Assembly (NCBI GenBank): GCA_028692205.1
Contig: JAQUXV010000079.1
Location: 1 to 7,292, forward strand
Direction of reading: 5' to 3'
Source of the DNA: Eubacteriales bacterium
Lineage (GTDB): Bacteria; Bacillota_A; Clostridia; Christensenellales; Aristaeellaceae
Length of the DNA: 7,292 bases
Part shown: positions 1 through 4,803 of the stretch, one piece after another
Position numbering within the stretch: position 1 is the first letter of the stretch
Layout of the letters: the number at the start of each line of letters is the position of its first letter
Translations under genes and position numbers: made by a program
The notes under the pieces: model-generated
What the model was told of the DNA's origin: nothing
Databases searched by the model: none
What the model saw: the letters and a program-made list of their open reading frames with translations, nothing else

Positions 1-1636
1 GGTCCGCGTTCATGATGGTGCCGATGCGCTGGGCGACGATCAGGCTGGTTACGCCCGCCGTTTCCTTCTTCAGCGCGGCGCGCAGATCACGGTCCGTCTG
101 GTAATCCAGCGCGGAAAAGCTGTCGTCGAAAATGTAGATCTCCGGTTTGCGGCACACGGCGCGGGCGATGGAAAGCCGCTGCTTCTGCCCGCCGGATACG
201 TTGGTGCCGCCTTGAGAGATGTCCGACTCGTAGGCTTTGTCCATCTTTTCCACAAAATCCGCGCCCTGCGCAATGCGAACGGCGCGCTTCACATCCTCGA
301 TCGTGGAGGGGCCCTGACCGTTCTCCCCGTAGGAGACGTTGTCGGCAACCGTGCCGATGAACATAACGGCCTTTTGCGGCACGTAGCCGATTTTGTTGTT
401 CAGGGCTTCCTGCTCGTACGCCCGCACGTTCACGCCGTCCACCAGCACCTCGCCGTCGGAGGCGTCGAAGAAGCGGGGAATCAGGTTGACCACCGTGCTC
501 TTGCCGCTGCCGGTGGAGCCGATGAAGGCGACGGTTTCCCCCTTGTGCGCGACGAAACTCACGTCGTGCAGCACATCTTCCGACGCGACGGGGTACCGGA
601 AGCTGACGTGGTTAAACGCCACCTCGCCGCTCTGCCCGGGCAGCCCCTCCCGCTTTTCGCCGTTGGCAATCGCGGGCACGGTTTCCAGCACTTCGTTGAT
701 GCGCTTTGCGGACACCATGGCGCGCGGCAGCAGGAAGAAGATCATCACCAGCATCATCATCGACATGATAACCTGCATGGCGTAGGCGGAGAACACCACC
801 ATGTTGGAAAACAGGGTGAGCTTGTCCATCAGCTGCGCGCCGTCGATCAGGTAGGCGCCGATCCAGTAGATGGCCAGCGTAAGCCCGCTCATAATGGCGG
901 ACAGCAGGGGCATCAGCACGGCGGTGCCGCGGCTGGTGTACAGCTGGTTGCGCGTCAGCTCGTCGTTGGCGGTTTCAAACTTGGCGTTCTGGTACCCCTC
1001 GGCGTTGTAGGCGCGCACCACGCGCACGCCGGAAAGGTTTTCCATGGTGACGCGGTTCAGGTTGTCGGTCAGGGTTTGCATTTTCTTAAAGCGGGGCAGC
1101 AGCAGCACCAGCAGCGTCGTCATCAGGGCCAGAATCACCACAATCGCCACGCCCGTGGCCAGCGTCCACTCCATGCCTTTGCCCGCGATTTTGGTGACCG
1201 CCCAAACCGCCGTAATCGGCGCTTTGATGATGAGCTGCAGGCCCATGGTGATCAGGATCTGGATCTGGGTAATATCGTTGGTGGATCGGGTGATGAGGCT
1301 GGCGGTGGAAAAGCGGCTGATCTCCTCCATGGAGAAGCTGTCCACCTTATTGAACAGCAGGCTGCGAAGCCGCTGGGAAAACGAGGCCGCGATGCGCGCC
1401 GCCAGAAAGCCGACCGTTGCGGCGGCGGCGAAGCTGCCCAGCGCGCAAAGCAGCATGTAGCCGCCCTGCTGCCAGATTTCGCCCAGGTCGCTGCCCGGCG
1501 TCTGCGTGAGCACCGTAATGCGGGACATGTAATCCGGCAGTTTCAAATCCAGCCAGACCTGCGCTACAATAAACACCATACTAACGGCTGCTTGCAGCCA
1601 TTCGGTAAGGCTTAACCGTTTCAAAATTTTTAACAT
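1..1636 (-). CDS. ABC exporter half-transporter with degenerate ATP site (3' end beyond window)
   Basis: This is a fused membrane-ATPase half of a type IV ABC exporter; 545 residues are visible and roughly 30-40 C-terminal residues are missing at the left edge. Hydrophobic segments lie near residues 14-30, 60-80, 135-152, 159-180, 240-262 and 279-303. The ATPase has an A-loop Tyr (FRYP, 346-349), Walker A GSTGSGKST (373-381), Q-loop Gln421, signature SGGQ (481-484) and Walker B IFDD ending at Asp505. Asp505 sits where the catalytic Glu belongs, and the switch histidine is Gln536 (IVAQR). This Asp/Gln pair is known from degenerate subunits of heterodimeric exporters such as TAP1 and TM287, so I infer that a canonical partner follows. 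ATG 1636 is chosen because it is in frame and 7 bases after AGGA; ATG 1640 is out of frame. Gene order marR-exporter suggests drug or toxic-compound efflux; the substrate is unknown. Confidence 0.95.
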   Translation of the reverse strand, partial: MLKILKRLSLTEWLQAAVSMVFIVAQVWLDLKLPDYMSRITVLTQTPGSDLGEIWQQGGYMLLCALGSFAAAATVGFLAARIAASFSQRLRSLLFNKVDSFSMEEISRFSTASLITRSTNDITQIQILITMGLQLIIKAPITAVWAVTKIAGKGMEWTLATGVAIVVILALMTTLLVLLLPRFKKMQTLTDNLNRVTMENLSGVRVVRAYNAEGYQNAKFETANDELTRNQLYTSRGTAVLMPLLSAIMSGLTLAIYWIGAYLIDGAQLMDKLTLFSNMVVFSAYAMQVIMSMMMLVMIFFLLPRAMVSAKRINEVLETVPAIANGEKREGLPGQSGEVAFNHVSFRYPVASEDVLHDVSFVAHKGETVAFIGSTGSGKSTVVNLIPRFFDASDGEVLVDGVNVRAYEQEALNNKIGYVPQKAVMFIGTVADNVSYGENGQGPSTIEDVKRAVRIAQGADFVEKMDKAYESDISQGGTNVSGGQKQRLSIARAVCRKPEIYIFDDSFSALDYQTDRDLRAALKKETAGVTSLIVAQRIGTIMNAD

Positions 1637-1838
1637 ACATCTATCCTCTTCCATTTTCTTACCGGCGTTGTCCGTAAAGGATCGCTTTTTGTATGTCCCC
1701 TACGCCGGTTGCGGCACGGCGCGGCCGCTTCAGGGCCCAAAAGCCGAAAAACAGCGCTGCTGCTTTAGCGGCTTTTCCTGCCCGAACGCCCGCGACCCGC
1801 CAAAGCGGCCGTAACGCGGTTCCGCCGGGGTTCCCCGG
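1637..1838 (-). promoter_or_regulatory. Structured leader between marR and the exporter gene
   Basis: This 202-base gap is unusually long for genes in one operon and holds no convincing ORF. It contains an 8-base perfect inverted repeat, ACCGGCGT (1661-1668) with ACGCCGGT (1702-1709), about 20 bases before the exporter start codon. A second pair is AAAAGCCG (1739-1746) with CGGCTTTT (1769-1776), and a short CCGGGG/CCCCGG palindrome (1825-1838) abuts the marR stop codon. None ends in a clear run of T on the coding strand, so I call them possible attenuation or mRNA-processing structures rather than terminators. No good internal promoter was seen. Confidence 0.4.
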
Positions 1839-2330
1839 TTAATGCCGGTGCCAGTGGTGGTGCAGGAACGGGTCGTGCCCGTCCCCTTCGAAGGCGGAAT
1901 GTTCGGGGTGCGTTTCGGTATAAATCGTCGACACTTTTTTCATGAGCCGCGTAAACTCGACCGCGTCCTCTTCGCCTAAACGTTCCATCATCTCCGTGAT
2001 GTGGTTAAGCATGCCCTTGCGCTGCTCACCGGCAAAGGTTTTGCCTTCCTCCGTCAGTTCCACCAGAATGCGGCGGCGGTCGTCGGGGTCGATGCGGCGC
2101 GTCACCAGCCCCTTGCGTTCCAGGCTGTTCAGCGCGGCGGCGATGCGCGCCGTGCTGATGTTCATAAAACTGCTGATTTCGTTGGGCTGCACGGGTCCTT
2201 CCTGAAAGATGATGTATTGCAGCACGAAACCTTCGCCGCGCAGGCAATCGTGCATCTTTCTCTGCGGCCGGGCCTTGTTGAGCACATACAGCGTACGCAG
2301 CATTTCTTCCGCCAGCGCCTGATAATCCAT
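1839..2330 (-). CDS. MarR-family transcriptional regulator with His-rich tail
   Basis: This encodes a 163-residue winged-helix repressor, the usual length for the MarR family plus a short extra tail. The winged-helix domain spans about residues 34-96: PNEISSFMNISTARIAAALN (49-68) holds the recognition helix, and the wing is RRIDPDDRRRILVELTEEG (78-96), whose D-x-x-D-x-R pattern is a family hallmark. Helices on either side should form the dimer interface. The C-terminus (residues 141-163) is very rich in histidine and ends HHHWHRH, which is unusual and could bind metal. The start is supported by GGGAGG 9 bases upstream. The gene lies directly before the exporter on the same strand, so it most likely represses its own operon and responds to an exporter substrate; the ligand is unknown. 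Confidence 0.95.
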   Translation of the reverse strand: MDYQALAEEMLRTLYVLNKARPQRKMHDCLRGEGFVLQYIIFQEGPVQPNEISSFMNISTARIAAALNSLERKGLVTRRIDPDDRRRILVELTEEGKTFAGEQRKGMLNHITEMMERLGEEDAVEFTRLMKKVSTIYTETHPEHSAFEGDGHDPFLHHHWHRH

Positions 2331-2363
2331 AAGGACGATCCCTCCCGTGCTATATTCGCGAAC

Positions 2364-2395
2364 ACAGTTAGCAATATAATACTGTTAGATACTAA
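2364..2395. promoter_or_regulatory. Candidate MarR operator(s) overlapping the promoter
   Basis: The 17-base promoter spacer contains an 11-base palindrome, TTAGATACTAA (2385-2395). A second inverted repeat, ACAGT (2364-2368) with ACTGT (2381-2385), flanks the -10 box, and GTTAG occurs twice 17 bases apart (2367, 2384). MarR dimers usually bind palindromes of this size within their own promoter, so autorepression is a reasonable inference. Which repeat is the true site cannot be decided from sequence. Confidence 0.5.
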
Positions 2396-2401
2396 TGTCA
2401 A
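2373..2401 (-). promoter_or_regulatory. Sigma-A-type promoter of the marR-exporter operon
   Basis: On the minus strand a perfect -35 TTGACA (2396-2401) is followed after exactly 17 bases by TATATT (2373-2378). Transcription should start near 2366, giving a leader of about 35 bases before the marR ATG. The AT-rich composition here stands out against the GC-rich surroundings. Confidence 0.8.
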
Positions 2402-2457
2402 TAGGTTAATCCAATTTTAATCAAACCGGAAATCTGCGGGGACGGAGGCTTGCGGCA

Positions 2458-2515
2458 CAATAAAACAAGCCGCTTTCGGCAAGCCCTTTCGGGAGTTTGC
2501 TTCGCGCGGCTGTTT
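2458..2515 (-). terminator. Possible terminator for the lacI-type gene
   Basis: Read on the minus strand, AAACAGCCGC (2515-2506) can pair with GCGGCTTGTTT (2473-2463) with one bulged T, followed by the T-rich TTTTATTG. The enclosed region has its own small stem, CCC-GAAA-GGG (2493-2484). The structure lies about 250 bases beyond the lacI-type stop codon and just ahead of the marR promoter, so it could insulate the two units. The loop is large and the T-run interrupted, so the call is tentative. Confidence 0.3.
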
Positions 2516-2590
2516 GACCGGGGAAAAGCTAAAAGCGGTAAAAGATAAGGTTGTTCCTGAAAGATAGTGGTTTCGGCGGGCGAACCCGCA

Positions 2591-2740
2591 CTGAAAACAA
2601 CGCGAAAAATTAGCTCAGAAGGGGAGAAGCAGGCCGGAAAGCCGCAAAAGGCGCGCTGAACAAATCCCCCTGAAAACAACGTGTAAAACCTGATGAAATT
2701 AGGAGAAGCACAAGCCGCAGCAGGCCGAAAAGCCGCGAAA
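2591..2740. repeat. Imperfect direct repeat, 79-base spacing
   Basis: Two related blocks begin at 2591 and 2670. CTGAAAACAACG recurs exactly (2591-2602, 2670-2681) and GGAGAAGCA recurs at the same 79-base offset (2623-2631, 2702-2710). CAGGCCG and AAAGCCGC follow in both blocks, with the offset shifted to about 91 because the second copy carries about 12 extra bases. This looks like an old, diverged tandem duplication in non-coding DNA. Confidence 0.6.
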
Positions 2741-2765
2741 AACGGCCCCCGGCGGCAGGCGAATT

Positions 2766-3776
2766 TTATGGCTCCAGCGACGCCTGCGCACCGAGCTGTT
2801 TTCGTAGTTCGCCGCGCCAGATCAACCGGGCGTCCAGCGCGATACACGGGGAAGTCTTTTTCCCCTGAAGGACGGAAAGCAGCGTTTGAACGGTGAGGGA
2901 GCATTGCTGTTTCATGCAGTTGTCGATGGAGGAAAGCTCCGGCGTGGCGCAGCGGCTTAAGATGGTGTTGTTAAAGCCGATCATGGGCACCGGCGGGCGG
3001 TTAGCCTCCTGCAGCGCTTTGGCCGCGCCCACCGTAAGGGAATCATCCGCGGAGAGAACCGCGTCGAAGCCGATGCGGCCCATCATCTCTCGCACCGTGT
3101 CCACCGTTTGGTAAAAGGAGCTTCCGTCGCTTACGATCTGCACGGCCATGGGGGAACCGCCGCAGTCCTTTACGCCCTGCAAATAGCCCTCCAGCTTCAT
3201 GGCGCCGCTGCAGGTTTCGGAATCATACAAATATAGAATACGCTGAAACCCGGAGCGCGCAAACAGCCCCACCACCTCGCGGGCGGCCTTTCGCTCGTCA
3301 CACAGCGTGGAGTAGATATTTTTGCCCTCTATGCGCCCGTTGACGATAAAAACGGGAATATACTCGGCGGCGTACAGAAAATCGTCCCGTTCTTCCGCGG
3401 TATGGTTGCAGCCGATCACGATGGCGGCGTCCACCTGGCGGTGGATGAGCGACATAAAATAGGGCCGCTTGGATTCCGCATTGCTTAAAGCGTTGATCAG
3501 GAGAATTTCAAATCCGTTTTCGCGCAGCATCCGGCTCAGTTCCGCCACGGGGTAGGCGTGGTTGGGGTCGGAAATTACCGGGCAGATGATGCCGATGGTG
3601 TGGCTCTGCTTGGTGTTCAGGTTATGGGCGAAGGCGTTGGGGATAAACCCTTCCCGCGCGATAACGGCCTCCACCTTCCGGCGGCTTTTTTGGCTTACGG
3701 GGCCGGAATTGTTGATAACGCGGGAGACCGTTGCGGTGGAAACACCGGCCAGCTTCGCAATATCGTAAATATTCAT
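2766..3776 (-). CDS. LacI-family transcriptional regulator
   Basis: This encodes a 336-residue repressor, the normal LacI/GalR length. The N-terminal helix-turn-helix is MNIYDIAKLAGVSTATVSRV (1-20), with the hinge-helix Leu at 53 (AHNLNTKQS). A periplasmic-binding-protein-like effector domain begins at HTIGIICP (59-66) and runs to the end, with the late GFNN and SSID motifs of the family. ATG 3776 is preferred over an upstream in-frame ATG at 3836: it puts the HTH at the extreme N-terminus, as in the family, and has GGGGAGG 9 bases upstream. The gene is divergent from the cupin operon, and matching operators lie over both promoters. It probably represses itself and the cupin genes until a sugar-type ligand binds. 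The ligand is unknown. Confidence 0.96.
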   Translation of the reverse strand: MNIYDIAKLAGVSTATVSRVINNSGPVSQKSRRKVEAVIAREGFIPNAFAHNLNTKQSHTIGIICPVISDPNHAYPVAELSRMLRENGFEILLINALSNAESKRPYFMSLIHRQVDAAIVIGCNHTAEERDDFLYAAEYIPVFIVNGRIEGKNIYSTLCDERKAAREVVGLFARSGFQRILYLYDSETCSGAMKLEGYLQGVKDCGGSPMAVQIVSDGSSFYQTVDTVREMMGRIGFDAVLSADDSLTVGAAKALQEANRPPVPMIGFNNTILSRCATPELSSIDNCMKQQCSLTVQTLLSVLQGKKTSPCIALDARLIWRGELRKQLGAQASLEP

Positions 3777-3802
3777 GGCTGCACGCCTCCCCTGTGCCAC
3801 AA

Positions 3803-3832
3803 AGTGTAACCGATTGCATTTCAATTCGTCAA
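3803..3832 (-). promoter_or_regulatory. Promoter of the lacI-type gene
   Basis: On the minus strand TTGACG (3827-3832) is followed by an 18-base spacer and TACACT (3803-3808). The -10 match is moderate. The operator at 3805-3818 covers the -10 box, which fits autorepression. Confidence 0.5.
3805..3818. promoter_or_regulatory. LacI-type operator O1 (over the regulator promoter)
   Basis: TGTAACCGATTGCA is a CG-centred imperfect palindrome of the form TGnAAnCGnTTnCA, typical of LacI/GalR family sites. It agrees at 11 of 14 positions with the second site at 3965-3978. It also resembles a CcpA cre box with one mismatch, so catabolite control is an alternative. Confidence 0.65.
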
Positions 3833-3920
3833 GCAAAATCGTTGAAAGGAGAGAATATTGACATCGGCGGCCAAATTACCACCACGAAATTGTTCACTTG
3901 GAGAAATGACGCTAAATCCG

Positions 3921-3950
3921 TTGACAGTGCCCGCTGCGGCGTGCAATAAT
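3921..3950 (+). promoter_or_regulatory. Promoter of the cupin operon
   Basis: A perfect -35 TTGACA (3921-3926) is followed by an 18-base spacer and AATAAT (3945-3950). Transcription should start near 3957, leaving a leader of about 55 bases. The operator at 3965-3978 starts about 8 bases into the transcript, a position suited to blocking initiation or early elongation. Confidence 0.7.
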
Positions 3951-3964
3951 TTTTTAGAAAGAAG

Positions 3965-3978
3965 TGGAACCGCTTACA
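3965..3978. promoter_or_regulatory. LacI-type operator O2 (start of cupin transcript)
   Basis: TGGAACCGCTTACA fits TGnAAnCGnTTnCA and shares the non-palindromic core AACCG with O1, suggesting one regulator reads both. The centre-to-centre distance to O1 is 160 bases, which would allow a DNA loop if the repressor forms tetramers; most LacI relatives are dimers, so looping is speculative. Confidence 0.65.
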
Positions 3979-4013
3979 TAACCGGAAATCCAAAAACAAC
4001 GGAGGGATAGACC

Positions 4014-4778
4014 ATGGGAAAATTCTACATTGCTCGCAATGAAGACATTGCCGTGAACTACGACGATAACGGTTACGCCTGTACCGAGCTGCTCCCCGGC
4101 ACGTATGACGGCGGCATTAAAAACTACAAGTGCTTCCTGAAAGCCGGCAGTACAGTGACCCCCAAAATGTATGCCGACAAAACCGTCCTGTTCTTCTTTG
4201 GCAAGGGCAAGGGATATGTAACGGACGCCGAGGCGGCCTACAACATTACCGAGCTTTCCTTCTACGCGCCCAACTTTGATAAGTGCGCCTACGCGATCCA
4301 TGCCGTAGACGATATGGAGTACGTGATGAGCGTTGTGGATCTGAACGAGTGGGACAAGGAAATTATCGCCGCCGGACACACCTACCTGCCCTTCTTCCGC
4401 AAACACAGCGATTGCCGCCGCTATGTGCAGGATTGCAAAGGCCCGAACACGGAGGCCAGAAACGTGCTGAGTTGCAAGCAGCTGGGCCGCATTATGGTGG
4501 GCACCACCCGCGCGATTGGCGAAGGCACGATGGAGGAGGGCCACCCCGCCGTACACCAGTGGAACTACTGCGTCGGCAATTCCGACTTCCACATGTCCGT
4601 GGATCACGGTGAGCCGGTAAACCATAAGGCGGGCGAATTCAGCTTTATCCCCGCGGGCCCGGACCATGATCTGGTGGCCGACCCCGGCAAGGAAGTTTAC
4701 TACGTATGGTATGAGCATTTCGTACGTGAAAAGGATTTTGACGTAAAGGTGCTGCCCGGCCAGAAACTGCCCGAATAA
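4014..4778 (+). CDS. Bicupin protein of unknown function (single module, A)
   Basis: This encodes a 254-residue soluble protein with two cupin barrels and no signal peptide. The N-terminal barrel (about 1-110) keeps the fold signature (KAGSTVTP at 43-50, GKGKG at 63-67, SFYAPNFD at 82-89) but has Lys51 and Tyr53 where the HxH metal ligands would be. A linker follows, with LPFF (125-128) and QDCKGPNT (139-146). The C-terminal barrel has GHPAVHQWNYCVG (176-188) and G-x5-PAGPDH (207-218). His177, His181 and His218 are the likely metal ligands; His181 occupies the usual Glu position. ATG 4014 has GGAGGG 7 bases upstream. It is the first gene of the operon behind the O2 operator. I do not recognise a characterised family; sugar or sugar-acid isomerase activity is only an inference from fold and context. 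Confidence 0.92.
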   Translation: MGKFYIARNEDIAVNYDDNGYACTELLPGTYDGGIKNYKCFLKAGSTVTPKMYADKTVLFFFGKGKGYVTDAEAAYNITELSFYAPNFDKCAYAIHAVDDMEYVMSVVDLNEWDKEIIAAGHTYLPFFRKHSDCRRYVQDCKGPNTEARNVLSCKQLGRIMVGTTRAIGEGTMEEGHPAVHQWNYCVGNSDFHMSVDHGEPVNHKAGEFSFIPAGPDHDLVADPGKEVYYVWYEHFVREKDFDVKVLPGQKLPE

Positions 4779-4803
4779 CGCTTTCAACAGGGAGAAAAAC
4801 GAC

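Larger units (their letters stand above)
2402..2765. other. Gene-free interval between lacI-type gene and marR promoter
   Basis: About 360 bases follow the lacI-type stop codon and precede the marR promoter. I see no ORF with a ribosome binding site and family resemblance; the long open frame here is antisense-like overlap with the lacI-type gene and has a low-complexity product. The interval holds a degenerate direct repeat (2591-2740), a small stable hairpin with GCGGG/CCCGC arms (2576-2589; UUCG loop on the minus strand), and a possible terminator (2458-2515). Purine-rich tracts with many AAAA and GCCG words suggest a decayed or non-coding stretch. Confidence 0.6.

Noticed and set aside
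212..1615. Long plus-strand open frame antisense to the ABC exporter
   Set aside because: It is a mirror frame of a GC-rich coding gene; its product is a His/Gly/Gln-rich sequence with no domain, while the minus strand carries every ABC motif.
1638..1640. ATG at 1640 as the exporter start
   Set aside because: It is out of frame with the ABC reading frame; ATG 1636 is in frame and well placed after AGGA.
3777..3836. Upstream ATG at 3836 as the start of the LacI-type regulator
   Set aside because: It would add 20 residues before the HTH, unlike the family, would place the start upstream of the operator and promoter, and lacks a good ribosome binding site.
3858..3863. A second TTGACA as a -35 box for the cupin operon
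   Set aside because: No acceptable -10 hexamer lies 16-18 bases downstream; the TTGACA at 3921 has one.
3858..4010. Possible 50-codon leader ORF starting TTG after AAGGAG, ending at TAG just before the first cupin gene
   Set aside because: It runs through the cupin promoter and operator, so it could not be translated from that promoter. The product has no recognisable features and the start codon is weak.
4779..4803. Possibility that the two cupin genes are one gene split by a frameshift
   Set aside because: The first gene ends at a natural C-terminus (KLPE) matching the module boundary, and the second has its own ribosome binding site and ATG.
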